From VAZQ01 sp963841105 (GTDB lineage: Bacteria; Pseudomonadota; Alphaproteobacteria; Rhizobiales; Xanthobacteraceae): DNA of 64,000 nt. The translations under genes were made by a program, and so were the position numbers. Position 1 is the stretch's first letter. Every line of letters starts with the position of its first letter. The stretch spans positions 1-64,000 of the forward strand of contig CAWJCB010000014.1 in assembly GCA_963841105.1 (NCBI GenBank), in the 5' to 3' direction. The notes below the pieces were generated by a model. That model did no database searches. It was not told the origin of the DNA and worked only from the letters and a program-made list of their open reading frames with translations. Shown one piece after another: positions 38,912 through 47,638 of the stretch.

Positions 38912-39910
38912 ATGGCAATGCCCAAGATCGAGTTCCGAACCCAGATGTTCCGGGGAGACTGGGATCAGGTCTGGTCGCAGTTGCGCATGCTCTTCATGAT
39001 GGAGGGTCTGTGCCGGGTCAACCAGACCCACCTGCAAGAGTTCGAGGCGTTCAAGAAGCGGGGACTCGTCAAGAGCAACTACCCTTCCATCTACAGAGCT
39101 GGCGTCCACTACGAAACCGAAAAGAACACGGAGATCTGGCCCGACATCCCGTCTCTTCTCGAAGGCACCATGGGACCGGGAATCTATCCTGGGATCTGGG
39201 GCGATTGCGAAGATCTCGCTTGCTATCGTGTTGCCGAGCTTCGAGAGTTGCCCTGGCACTACGAGCGTCCGAACTCCAAGGCCCCAAAGAAAGTCGAGTA
39301 CGCCGACCCGAACTTCCCCCAAGAGCCTTCGGCCATTGCCGCCGACAAGGCCGGGCACGACTGGCCGGGCTGGAAGAAAGTCAAGGGCGGCATCGTCGCC
39401 AAGCCTTTCGCCAAGTGGCGCCGGGGTACCCAGGGGCAGTACCACTATCATGCCCTGGTTCTCCTTCCCGACGGGCGCCTCGAAGATCCCTCGCTTGTGC
39501 TCGGCATGGGCAAAGAGCGCGAGTTCTCGGAAGCCGGTACCGCCGAGAAGCTCAAGGCCGGCGCGCTCGTCGTCCTCCAGTACGCCAAGAAGCCCGACGT
39601 CATGGTGGTCGACCCCGAGAAGCCCTCCGGCTATAACGGCGGCACCTCGAAGCAACTCGACAACCAGGTGCTCGACCGCCTCAAGCAGGAGACGTCCTCG
39701 AACCCGGCGCTCGCGACTCCTCTCTCGGGCGACAACCGCGAGCTGCGCGCTTACGCGGGCAACCCCATCGGGAACATCGGCGACCTGCTCAAGAAGGAGG
39801 GCGTCGCCGACCTCGACAGGGCCATCGGATGGTCTCGTGAGCACAAACGGTTCATTCCTTACTCTGTCAACGGTGAGTTGCGCCGGCTCCGAGGGTACGC
39901 CAACCACTGA
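38912..39910 (+). CDS. Transglutaminase/papain-like fold protein (332 aa)
   Basis: IWGDCEDLACYRVAELRELP places a nucleophile Cys99 after GD, as in transglutaminase-like proteins. YHYHALVLLPDGRLEDPSLV supplies H180 and D192 at the right spacing for a Cys-His-Asp triad. Such domains cleave or cross-link proteins. Located among structural-type genes, it may be a maturation protease or cross-linking enzyme. The C-terminal third (about 230-332) is unassigned and ends with a short Arg-rich helix. Confidence 0.65.
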   Translation: MAMPKIEFRTQMFRGDWDQVWSQLRMLFMMEGLCRVNQTHLQEFEAFKKRGLVKSNYPSIYRAGVHYETEKNTEIWPDIPSLLEGTMGPGIYPGIWGDCEDLACYRVAELRELPWHYERPNSKAPKKVEYADPNFPQEPSAIAADKAGHDWPGWKKVKGGIVAKPFAKWRRGTQGQYHYHALVLLPDGRLEDPSLVLGMGKEREFSEAGTAEKLKAGALVVLQYAKKPDVMVVDPEKPSGYNGGTSKQLDNQVLDRLKQETSSNPALATPLSGDNRELRAYAGNPIGNIGDLLKKEGVADLDRAIGWSREHKRFIPYSVNGELRRLRGYANH

Positions 39911-39918
39911 GCAAGGAC

Positions 39919-40125
39919 ATGAGCAGTGAACGAACATCGCCCACTATCGTCTTCGCCTTCTTCGTCGAAGATGAGGGTGGATGGTGGTCGTTCAAGGGGA
40001 TCCATCTCGAAAAAGAGAAAGGTATCGCCTTGATCGAGAAGTTCAAACACGGCAAACATTGCAAGGGCGTCCTGGCCATCGAGCTGCCGAGCGGACGCAA
40101 GATCTACGAGTGGCAGAAATCGTAA
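39919..40125 (+). CDS. Hypothetical protein (68 aa)
   Basis: It begins MSSERTSPTIVFAFFVEDEG, with a WWSFKGIHLEKEKGIALIEK segment of beta-then-helix pattern. It sits between the transglutaminase-like and Pro-rich genes in the same orientation. No family is recognised. Confidence 0.5.
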   Translation: MSSERTSPTIVFAFFVEDEGGWWSFKGIHLEKEKGIALIEKFKHGKHCKGVLAIELPSGRKIYEWQKS

Positions 40126-40137
40126 GGAGAGAAACCC

Positions 40138-40923
40138 ATGTCCACCATCAATGTTTTCCCAGCCAACCAAGGTTTTCCAAGACCGCCCGACGGTGGCGTG
40201 GTATCAACCTCTCCCTCGAAAGACGTGAAAGTCATTCCCCAGGCGTTCGCTCCCGCGCCCCTCGTCAACCCCTTCCCCATTCCGCCTACACCACCGCCCA
40301 CGCCCTTCCTGCCGGCGACCCAGGGCGTGCCACCCGTGGCGGTGCTCGCCGAGGTGATTCCGTTCAATCCCCTCTCCGTCGACGTCGATCTCATGAAGGT
40401 GGACAGCACGGCCGGCGACGCTCCCACCTACACCATCTCGGACGCGGGCTCTTTCGCTATCGTGCCGGGTCCAGCAGTCCGCTTCTACACCATCATCAGC
40501 GTGATCGATCTTGACACGGGAGCTGCTCCCACCACCAGCTCGGTCAACCTCAAGATTACGATGTCCGGGGGATCTGCCCCGCCACTCGGTCTCCCACTCG
40601 ACTCGTACGGGTTCACGTTCGCGGGTCGCAGCCTACTCTTCGCCGCAGGTGCTTGGATACCCGCCCAGACTACACCTGAGAGGATCATCGCCGTCAACGG
40701 AGATCTGCTAAACGGCGACAGCATCGTCATCGTGCCCAACCTCGACCCTGACGGCAACTCGCGGACCCAGCGGGACGATTTCCATCAGCGAACCCTCAGT
40801 CGCTTGCGTGGTTACTCAACCTTCCACCAAAATAGGCCGGCCGGCAAGAAGCGCTGCGCGAACTGGAGATTCGTCATCGACTCTCTTTCGAGCTCAAGTA
40901 GATTTCCAGGAAGCATCGCCTGA
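40138..40923 (+). CDS. Pro-rich structural-type protein, probably cut by the join
   Basis: After MSTINVFPANQGFPRPPDGG comes a very Pro-rich segment (about 35-65) and then a beta-rich domain (FAIVPGPAVRFYTIISVIDL, SVNLKITMSGGSAPPLGLPL, RSLLFAAGAWIPAQTTPERI). Up to VIVPNLDPDG (about residue 203) the sequence is protein-like. The remaining 58 codons are poor and run into DNA of bacterial type, so the natural C-terminus is lost or out of frame. A spike or decoration protein is plausible. Confidence 0.5.
   Translation: MSTINVFPANQGFPRPPDGGVVSTSPSKDVKVIPQAFAPAPLVNPFPIPPTPPPTPFLPATQGVPPVAVLAEVIPFNPLSVDVDLMKVDSTAGDAPTYTISDAGSFAIVPGPAVRFYTIISVIDLDTGAAPTTSSVNLKITMSGGSAPPLGLPLDSYGFTFAGRSLLFAAGAWIPAQTTPERIIAVNGDLLNGDSIVIVPNLDPDGNSRTQRDDFHQRTLSRLRGYSTFHQNRPAGKKRCANWRFVIDSLSSSSRFPGSIA
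40740..40910. other. Junction between phage-type and bacterial-type DNA
   Basis: Left of about 40,750 the genes are phage-like; right of about 40,910 everything is alphaproteobacterial. In one + frame, AGRQEALRELEIRHRLSFEL ending in TAG 40899-40901 looks like the C-terminal tail of a bacterial gene whose front is missing. No integrase gene, tRNA-end duplication, direct repeat or insertion sequence is visible here. The exact breakpoint cannot be set by eye. Confidence 0.6.
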
Positions 40924-41057
40924 TTGAAAAAAATCTTGAATTGCGCGAATTGGAGGCGGGCCGTCACCACGATTGTCGTGGCGAGCAGCCGTTGCGGCAT
41001 TATTTGGCGCGAGCCGCAAGCAGGAACTTCGGAATCGGGACCCTAGGGAGGTTAATC

Positions 41058-42482
41058 ATGCAACGGAATATCTCTCGCCGCGACTTCGGCAAACGGCTCG
41101 CGGGCGGTGCGGCACTCCTTGCGCTGCAACCGGCGTGGAATGACCTGGCCGCAGCGCAGTCGCTGCGCAATGACCTGAAGGATCTCAGCGGGGAGTTGTA
41201 CTTCGATGATGCCGTGTTGCAGGCGGCGGCCGACGACTTTGGACACGTCGTGCACAAGAAGCCGGTCGCCATGCTCCGGCCCGGCGATGCGCAGGACATC
41301 GCGAAGCTCGTGCAGTTCGCGAACCGCCAGGGACTCAAGGTCGCGATGCGCGGCCAGGGGCATTCGTTTTTCGGCCAGACCCAGGTCGAGGGCGGCGTGG
41401 TCATCGACTCCAGCAGCCTGAATGCCGTCCGCATCGTCAAATCCGGCACCGGGGGGACCGCGGAGATCGGCCCCGGCTCGAAGTGGCACCCCGTCCTCAT
41501 GGCCGCGAACGCCCAGAAACTGACCGTGCCGGTGATCGCCGATACGTTCCTGTCGGTCGGCGGAACGATCAGCACCGGCGGATTCGGCGTAACCACCTAC
41601 AACCTTGGTCTTCAGGTCGACCATGTGCAGGAGCTCGAGGTCGTGACCGGCGACGGCCAGATCGTAACCTGCTCCGACGAGCGCAACAGCGATCTCTTCA
41701 ACGCCATGCTCGGGGGCCTGGGTCAATGCGGCATCATCACGAAAGTCGTGATGCGGCTGATGGCTGCGCCCACGAATGTGCTGTTCATAAAAATGGACTA
41801 CGACGACTTCCAGAGCGCGTCCGCCGATCTCGCGCTGCTCGCCAAGGATGGACGCTTCCATCACCTCGACGGCCGCGGCGCCGGCCGGCCGGCCGGTGGC
41901 GTCGGATACTACGTCGAAGGCGGCGCCTTCTATGACGCACCAAACGCTCCCGACGAGGCGAAGCTGACCGCGGGGCTCAAGTTCGCGAAAAAGACCGCCA
42001 CCGTGATGACCTACGAGCAGTATTTCCGTCGCGAGGAGGTGTGCGGGGCGTGCACGACGCCGCTGCAGAAGCCTTTCGTCTATCTCTGCATTCCCGCGTC
42101 GCGATACGTCGAGTACACGTCTGGCATCCTGTCATCGCCGACGGAGTCCGCGTTTCTCGTCCCGCGCATGTCGGCGTGGCGCCGGAACGCCATCAAGCGC
42201 CCGCTCACCCGCATGCCGGATGAAGAGATCATCTACCGGTTCCAGCTTTCGCGCGTCCTGCCGGCCGGGACTGACACCGCGTCCATGATCGCACTCAATC
42301 GCACGCTCTATGAACGGGCGCGCGACATGGGCGGCTACCGCATGACGTCGAGCGCGGTTGCGATGTCGCAGGACGATTGGAAGCGACACTACGGACCTGC
42401 CTGGCAGACAGTCCAGGCAGCGAAGACGAAGTTCGACCCGAAGAACGTGCTGACACCGGGTCATGGGATGTTTCCCGGTTAA
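41058..42482 (+). CDS. Tat-exported FAD-linked oxidase (PCMH type)
   Basis: ATG 41058 after CTAGGGAGG gives a twin-arginine signal (SRRDFGKRLAGGAALLALQP). The FAD-binding PCMH domain follows: VAMRGQGHSFFGQTQVEGGV, whose GHS histidine is the usual site of covalent FAD in berberine-bridge and cytokinin dehydrogenase relatives, then GGTISTGGFGVTTYNLGLQV. The C-terminal substrate domain resembles cytokinin-dehydrogenase-type oxidases and ends FDPKNVLTPGHGMFPG. It should oxidise an alcohol or amine in the periplasm; the substrate is unknown. Confidence 0.8.
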   Translation: MQRNISRRDFGKRLAGGAALLALQPAWNDLAAAQSLRNDLKDLSGELYFDDAVLQAAADDFGHVVHKKPVAMLRPGDAQDIAKLVQFANRQGLKVAMRGQGHSFFGQTQVEGGVVIDSSSLNAVRIVKSGTGGTAEIGPGSKWHPVLMAANAQKLTVPVIADTFLSVGGTISTGGFGVTTYNLGLQVDHVQELEVVTGDGQIVTCSDERNSDLFNAMLGGLGQCGIITKVVMRLMAAPTNVLFIKMDYDDFQSASADLALLAKDGRFHHLDGRGAGRPAGGVGYYVEGGAFYDAPNAPDEAKLTAGLKFAKKTATVMTYEQYFRREEVCGACTTPLQKPFVYLCIPASRYVEYTSGILSSPTESAFLVPRMSAWRRNAIKRPLTRMPDEEIIYRFQLSRVLPAGTDTASMIALNRTLYERARDMGGYRMTSSAVAMSQDDWKRHYGPAWQTVQAAKTKFDPKNVLTPGHGMFPG

Positions 42483-42678
42483 AGATTGAAACCGACGCAC
42501 TCCGGGCGCGACCTGCTTGAGAAGCTCCAGCCATTTGCTGGCAATGGCGGGCTCGAAACTGCGAAAACCAGTGATATTTCCGCCCGGTTGCGCCAGGTTC
42601 GAGACGAAACCGCTCCCGACCGGATCGGTCGCTTGCGTGAAGCGATCGGAATTGTCCGCGTCACCGGGATGAAATCGT

Positions 42679-42754
42679 TGGTGGGCCCGGGAGGACTCGA
42701 ACCTCCAACCAGACCGTTATGAGCGGTCGGCTCTAACCATTGAGCTACGGGCCC
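42679..42754 (-). tRNA. tRNA-Ile (CAU anticodon)
   Basis: The - strand folds as a 76-base tRNA with encoded CCA: acceptor arm GGGCCCG paired with CGGGCCC, D arm GCTCAATGGTTAGAGC, anticodon arm GACCG-CTCATAA-CGGTC and T arm GGAGG-TTCGAGT-CCTCC. The anticodon is CAU. The overall sequence resembles bacterial tRNA-Ile2, whose C34 becomes lysidine, more than initiator or elongator tRNA-Met. Identity by modification cannot be proven from DNA. Confidence 0.9.
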
Positions 42755-42857
42755 GGCGCGGTGGACCGGAGGAGGCGCAGCGCCAGCCGCACGCGCTTCC
42801 CATACAATGCCGGCACCAAGCCGGCAATCACGGGGAGACGCAGCCGAATATCTCGCC

Positions 42858-43847
42858 TCAGAGACGGAACAGCCGTTGCGCGTTGCCGCTGAGTATCTTC
42901 TTCTTGTCCTCGTCGCAGAGCGGCACGGTTTGCATCCAGTCCACCGCCGGCTTGTTGGCGACGAACGGCCAATCCACGGCAAACAAAATACGGTCGATGC
43001 CCATCTCCATCATGCAGCACAGCAGAGCCGGATTGGAGAAATTGCCGCTGGTGGTGACATAGAAATGCTCACAGAACACCTTGCGGAAGCTCAACGGCTT
43101 CGCCCCAGGACGCGACAGAGCCTGATCGACGCGCCAGAGGAGGAACGGCAGCGTCTCGCCGAGGTGGCCGAGCACAATCTTGAGACGCGGATAAGCATCG
43201 AAAACACCGCCCAGCACCAGGCGGATGGCATGCGTCGCGGTCTCTACCGTGAAGCCCCAGGCGGCGCGGATCACCATCGGGAAGTCCTTCACGTAATCCT
43301 TGTAATAGGCGTCCATCACCGCTGGCAGCGGAACGGCGGGATGCAGATAGACCGGGACATCGAGCGCCTGTGCGCGCTCGAAGATCGGCCAAAAGCGCTT
43401 GTCATCGAGAAACATGCCATTGGCCAAACCATGGATCATCGGCCCCTTGAAGCCGAGCCTGGTGGTGCGCTCGAGCTCGTCAGCAGCCGCTTTGGGATCG
43501 TTGGTCGGCAACGCTGAGAAGGCGGCGAAGCGCTTGGGATTGGCGCTCACCGCTGCGTGCAGGCGGTCATTCACCCGCCTCGTGAGCGCGACCGCGCCGG
43601 GACCCGAGAGCTTCTGCGCCGACGGCGCGCCATGGGAAAGGATCTGCATGTCGATCCCCGCTTCATCCATCTCGCGCAGCCGCAGATCGCTCAGGTCATA
43701 GAGCCGCTCGAGCATCTCGGCGCCGCGAACGCCTTCGCCTCCAACGAATTGTGCCGCAAGCTCCCTGTCCCAATAGTGCTCCTCCAGCGCGATCACCGGA
43801 CAACCTGGTTTGCGCAACATGCCTCTCCCCATGATCGATGAACCCAC
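42858..43847 (-). CDS. Amidohydrolase-family decarboxylase-like protein
   Basis: It matches the ACMSD/gamma-resorcylate decarboxylase group of amidohydrolases: PVIALEEHYWDR (metal-ligand E and H), FKGPMIHG, VPVYLHPAVPL (His ligand), KIVLGHLGETLPFLLWRVDQ and ILFAVDWPF (Asp ligand). These enzymes use a divalent metal to decarboxylate aromatic acids or hydrolyse related bonds. The start may be 43847, 43832 or 43823 (MLRKPGCPVIALEEH). It fits with other aromatic-acid genes nearby. Confidence 0.78.
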   Translation of the reverse strand: MGSSIMGRGMLRKPGCPVIALEEHYWDRELAAQFVGGEGVRGAEMLERLYDLSDLRLREMDEAGIDMQILSHGAPSAQKLSGPGAVALTRRVNDRLHAAVSANPKRFAAFSALPTNDPKAAADELERTTRLGFKGPMIHGLANGMFLDDKRFWPIFERAQALDVPVYLHPAVPLPAVMDAYYKDYVKDFPMVIRAAWGFTVETATHAIRLVLGGVFDAYPRLKIVLGHLGETLPFLLWRVDQALSRPGAKPLSFRKVFCEHFYVTTSGNFSNPALLCCMMEMGIDRILFAVDWPFVANKPAVDWMQTVPLCDEDKKKILSGNAQRLFRL

Positions 43848-44138
43848 GTTTGTTTAGGATGCCGCCAGCCGAAGCGAAAGGCGCGCCCGCAATGCTTCCC
43901 GCAAAGAGAGCAAGTTCGGAGAATGCCCGGAACGAAAGGCCTGCGGCGTTGTTGATGCCACAAGCACCACGGTTTGTTAGATCACCCCGCGAGTCCACAA
44001 AGTTGCAGGCATAAAGGGCGCATAAACGACGATTGCAGCCACGCACCGACAGCAACCCTGCTTTGCTGTAGTGACGTTGGAGAAGGACGCAACGAAGGGT
44101 TAGATTCGCCGAGAGCCAGAGTCTCACAAATAAGAAAA

Positions 44139-44276
44139 ATGATGTCCCACCGTGTTGACATTCATACAGTGCAGCGCGCCAATACGGTGCTGCTGCTGAG
44201 CATGGTCTGGGCTGGCCTCGCAGCCTGCGCGCTCGGCGCACTGGCGTACGACATCTCGCATTGGCTCGGCAATTAG
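44139..44276 (+). CDS. Small membrane protein (45 aa)
   Basis: MMSHRVDIHTVQRANTVLLL plus AGLAACALGALAYDISHWLG predicts one membrane helix. The 290 bases upstream (43848-44138) contain no recognisable gene. Support is limited to composition and the good hydrophobic profile. Confidence 0.4.
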   Translation: MMSHRVDIHTVQRANTVLLLSMVWAGLAACALGALAYDISHWLGN

Positions 44277-44482
44277 AGGCGTCGCCACCGTCTCCCGCTC
44301 AGGTTCGAATCACCAGCCGGTCCTTTTTCCTTGTCGTTTACTTCTCGCTGCAGGTGGCCGGGCTTCACCGCCCACAGGGTGCTCGAACCGCGTGGCGCCC
44401 GCTCTCCTCGGCTGTTATAGTAAATCTACGGGTTCAAGTTGAGATTCCGATCCGGCATCAAAAACATTGGGAGAGGTTTGAC

Positions 44483-45086
44483 ATGTCGATGTATCCGGGC
44501 GACGGCAATACGCTGCAACAGGCGATGTCGCAATCCCTTCGCGAGCATTGGAAGCTGTTTCTGATCGAGGGCATCGTGCTCGTCATCCTTGGCGTGCTCG
44601 CCATTGTCGTGCCTCCGCTCGCGACCATCGCAATCACCATTTTCCTCGGCTGGCTTTTCCTGATCAGTGGCATCGCCGGCTTGATCACCACGTTTGGAGC
44701 GCGCCATGCCCCCGGCTTCTGGTGGTCGCTCCTTTCCGCGGTGCTCGGCATCGCCGCCGGCCTGGTCTTGCTGGCCTGGCCGGTCAGCGGCGCCGTCTCG
44801 CTCACTTTGCTCTTGATCGTTCTTCTTCCTCATCGAAGGCGTTCTCTCGATCATGTACGCCCTGGAGCACAAGCGCGAGCTGACCGGCCAGTGGGGCTGG
44901 ATGCTGTTCAGCGGCATCATCGATCTCGTCCTCGCCGCCATGATCTTCGCCGGGCTGCCGGGGACCGCCGCGTGGGCGCTCGGGCTGCTGGTCGGGATCA
45001 ACATGCTGTTCGGCGGCAGCGCGATGATAGCCATGGCCATGCACGCTCGCAGCAGCACCGACGCCGTCGCGACAAAAAGCGCTTGA
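44483..45086 (+). CDS. HdeD-family (DUF308) membrane protein, frame-interrupted
   Basis: The first frame gives MSMYPGDGNTLQQAMSQSLR, then membrane helices (LFLIEGIVLVILGVLAIVVP, AITIFLGWLFLISGIAGLIT, FWWSLLSAVLGIAAGLVLLA), and breaks after LTLLLIV. The next frame continues FFLIEGVLSIMYALEHKREL to the stop at 45086. Removing one T at 44820-44821 restores IVFFLIEGV exactly. HdeD proteins are six-helix inner-membrane proteins linked to acid stress in enterobacteria; the role here is unknown. The break is probably a sequence error. Confidence 0.7.
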
Positions 45087-45147
45087 AACGCGGGCTTCGT
45101 TTTACAAACAAAACAAAAAAGATGGCAGGGCGACCCCTGCCGTCCGT

Positions 45148-46056
45148 TCAGTTGGCGCGAGCGATTTCCTGCTGCACGAATGCGCCGATCCGCGCGATGG
45201 CGCGCCGCGCCTCGGGCAGCACGCGTGCATAGAGATGCCAGACATGCGGCATGCGTGGCCAGATCTCAATCTCGACTGGCGAGCCGGCAGCGCGCAGCTT
45301 TTCCGCCAGCCGCACGGAATCGTCGCGCAGGAGCTCTTCGCTTCCGACCTGAATGAGGATGGGAGGCAGTCCGGCGTGCTCCCCATAGAGCGGTGAAGCG
45401 TAGGGATGCCGAGGGTCGGCGCCTCCTAAATAGTGACGCGCAAAGCTCGCCGCGCGGTCGAGCTTGAGCGTGACGTCAGTGGCGGCATTGCTGCGCATCG
45501 AGTCTCCCGTCAATGCGAGATCGGTCCACGGCGAGAGCGCGATGGCGGCGGCGGGAAGCGGCAGGCCCTCATCGCGCAGACGCAGCAACGTCGCCAAGGC
45601 AAGACCGCCGCCCGCGGAATCGCCGACAATTGCCACCTGTCGCGGCGTTGCGCCTTGCGCGAGAAGCCATCTGTAGGAAGTGAGCGCGTCATCCAGCGCG
45701 GCCGGAAACGGGTGCTCGGGCGCAAGACGATAGTAAGGGCAGACGATGCGCGCGGACGCGACCCGAGCAATGCGCCAGAGGAAATCGCGGTAGTTGGCCG
45801 GAGAGGCCATCACATACCCTCCACCATGCAGATAAAGGATATGGCGCTCATGGAACGACTGAGGCGTCGCGACACAAATCGCCTTGACGCCATTCGCGTC
45901 CAGCCTGCGCGTTTGCGTGCCCCGCGGCGGGCCGGGGGTAATCCACAGAACGCGCTCCATGCGCCGGCGCAGCACGTCGATTTGTGGTTCAGGCTTTACT
46001 CCGCGCGTGACGAGATAACGCAAGCTCAGACGGAGGATTTGCGCTGGAAGGCTCAT
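45148..46056 (-). CDS. Alpha/beta-hydrolase esterase, HSL family
   Basis: ILYLHGGGYVMASP carries the HGGG oxyanion motif and VAIVGDSAGGGLALATLL the GDSAG nucleophile elbow. Asp in SEELLRDDS and His in MPHVWHLYA complete the triad. This is the hormone-sensitive-lipase group of carboxylesterases acting on short-chain esters. I prefer ATG 46056 (MSLPAQILRLSLRYLVTRGV, 302 aa); an in-frame ATG at 46173 would add 39 poorly conserved residues. Confidence 0.82.
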   Translation of the reverse strand: MSLPAQILRLSLRYLVTRGVKPEPQIDVLRRRMERVLWITPGPPRGTQTRRLDANGVKAICVATPQSFHERHILYLHGGGYVMASPANYRDFLWRIARVASARIVCPYYRLAPEHPFPAALDDALTSYRWLLAQGATPRQVAIVGDSAGGGLALATLLRLRDEGLPLPAAAIALSPWTDLALTGDSMRSNAATDVTLKLDRAASFARHYLGGADPRHPYASPLYGEHAGLPPILIQVGSEELLRDDSVRLAEKLRAAGSPVEIEIWPRMPHVWHLYARVLPEARRAIARIGAFVQQEIARAN

Positions 46057-46321
46057 TGCGAGGCTATTCCATGCCGCCGGTAATATCGTCTGAACGATAG
46101 GGTCAATCGACAGCAACCGGAATAGGTCAAAAGTGCTGCCGAATTCATTGCATCGATCTGGAAAAAGTCGCACTCTTGTTGCGATTACGCGCTTGCGGGG
46201 GGCTGTTCATCGATTGAAACTCTGGGCTCGGTCAACCCGCGCACCACCTGAAGACAGCCTCGCGCCAAAGCGAGAAGCTTCAAACATAACGAGCGCAACA
46301 ATCCTTACCAGGAAGGGCCCA

Positions 46322-47638
46322 ATGAGCACTCGCAAGGATCGAGCTTCATCGGCAGAGCCGGTCGCCGGCAACGGCCTGCTCCACCGCCGCGCGCTGCTGC
46401 GCGGCGGTGCCGTCATCGCGGGCGCGATGACCACCGGCGCCGCATCGACCGGCGCGGCGGCCGAGGCCCCGCTCCAGAACGACGCCTGGAGCCTCGAAAC
46501 CGGGTCGGTCGTCCCCCCGTATCAGGTGCCGTCGCGGTTCGAGAAGGACGTGGTGCGCACGCTGAGCAATCCCAAAAACGAGTTCCGCAATTCCCATGCG
46601 CGCACTCCGCACCATCTGCTGCAAGGCACGGTGACGCCGAACGGCCTTTTCTTTTCCATTTGCCATTCCGGCTTGCCCGACATCGACCCCGCCCAGCACA
46701 AGCTCGTCATCCATGGGCTGGTGAAGCAGCCGCTCGTCTATACCGTGGACTCGCTGTCGCGATATCCCATGGTGACGCGCATGCATTTTCTCGAGTGCAG
46801 CGGCAATTCGGCACCCATGTTCTCCAATGAGCCCCTCCAGGTCACGGCACAGGCGCTGCACGGCCTCGTCTCCAACGCGGAATGGACCGGCGTTCCCCTC
46901 TCCACGCTCCTGGAGGAAACCGGCATCGATCCGAAGGCGAAATGGCTGCTTGCCGAAGGCGCCGATTCGCTGGGGCTGCATCGCAGCGTGCCGATCAAGA
47001 AGGCATTGGACGACGCCATCATCGCGCTCTACCAGAACGGCGAGCGCATTGCGCCCGGCAACGGCTACCCGATGCGCCTCCTGTTACCCGGCTATCAGGG
47101 TAACATGAACGTCAAGTACGTGCGGCGGATCAAGCTCATCGATCAGCCCGCGATGAGCTTCTTCGAGTCAAAGACCTATTCGCAGATTCTGCCGAACGGG
47201 AAGATGTGGCTGTTTCATTTCACCCAGGAGGTGAAATCGTTCATTACACATCCATCCTTCGGGCATGCGCTGAAAGGACCCGGTTTCTACGATATTTCAG
47301 GGGTCGCCTATTCGGGCAACGGGCGCATCTCCAGAGTCATGGTCTCGGCCGACGGCGGCAAGAGCTGGGCGCAGGCGGCGTTGGGGGATCCCGTGCAGCC
47401 GAAAGCGTTCACCCGGTTTCGCATGCCTTGGCGCTGGGAGGGCCAGCCCGTCATTTTGCAGAGCCGCGCCTGGGACGAAGCCGGGAACGTGCAGCCGCTG
47501 CGGGCCGAGTTCGTCGCGGCGCGCGGCCAAACAGAAAAACCAGTGCCGACCCCGCTCGCATTCCCCAATCAGCACTACAACAGCATCACCAGCTGGGGCA
47601 TCGACAGCAAAGGGGAGATCAAGCATGTCTACGCGTAA
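46322..47638 (+). CDS. soxC: Sulfite dehydrogenase molybdopterin subunit (SoxC-like)
   Basis: A Tat signal (LHRRALLRGGAVIAGAMTTG) leads into a sulfite-oxidase fold with the molybdenum-ligand Cys159 in HFLECSGNSAPMF. SoxC hallmarks follow: GTVTPNGLFFSICHSGLPDI, GYPMRLLLPGYQGNMNVKYV and a dimerisation domain with VMVSADGGKSWAQA. It oxidises sulfane or sulfite sulfur in the periplasm and passes electrons to the cytochrome encoded by the overlapping next gene. The other sox genes are not in this window, so a SorA-type sulfite dehydrogenase role is also possible. Confidence 0.85.
   Translation: MSTRKDRASSAEPVAGNGLLHRRALLRGGAVIAGAMTTGAASTGAAAEAPLQNDAWSLETGSVVPPYQVPSRFEKDVVRTLSNPKNEFRNSHARTPHHLLQGTVTPNGLFFSICHSGLPDIDPAQHKLVIHGLVKQPLVYTVDSLSRYPMVTRMHFLECSGNSAPMFSNEPLQVTAQALHGLVSNAEWTGVPLSTLLEETGIDPKAKWLLAEGADSLGLHRSVPIKKALDDAIIALYQNGERIAPGNGYPMRLLLPGYQGNMNVKYVRRIKLIDQPAMSFFESKTYSQILPNGKMWLFHFTQEVKSFITHPSFGHALKGPGFYDISGVAYSGNGRISRVMVSADGGKSWAQAALGDPVQPKAFTRFRMPWRWEGQPVILQSRAWDEAGNVQPLRAEFVAARGQTEKPVPTPLAFPNQHYNSITSWGIDSKGEIKHVYA

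Noticed and set aside
38882..39937. A 351-codon open frame on the - strand
   Set aside because: It lies entirely opposite the transglutaminase-like gene, has low-complexity Val/Leu/Arg-rich content and no motif; codon-position bias favours the + strand gene.
42486..42722. A short + strand ORF ending LVGPGGLEPPTRPL
   Set aside because: This ending is the well-known spurious translation across a tRNA gene on the other strand; the tRNA-Ile explains it.
42679..42754. tRNA-Ile as the phage attachment site
   Set aside because: The join is about 1.8 kb away with an intact Tat-signal oxidase gene between, and no copy of the tRNA 3' end is seen at the join.
42479..42982. A 167-codon - strand ORF across the tRNA
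   Set aside because: It runs through the tRNA and into the amidohydrolase gene in another frame and has no protein-like conservation.
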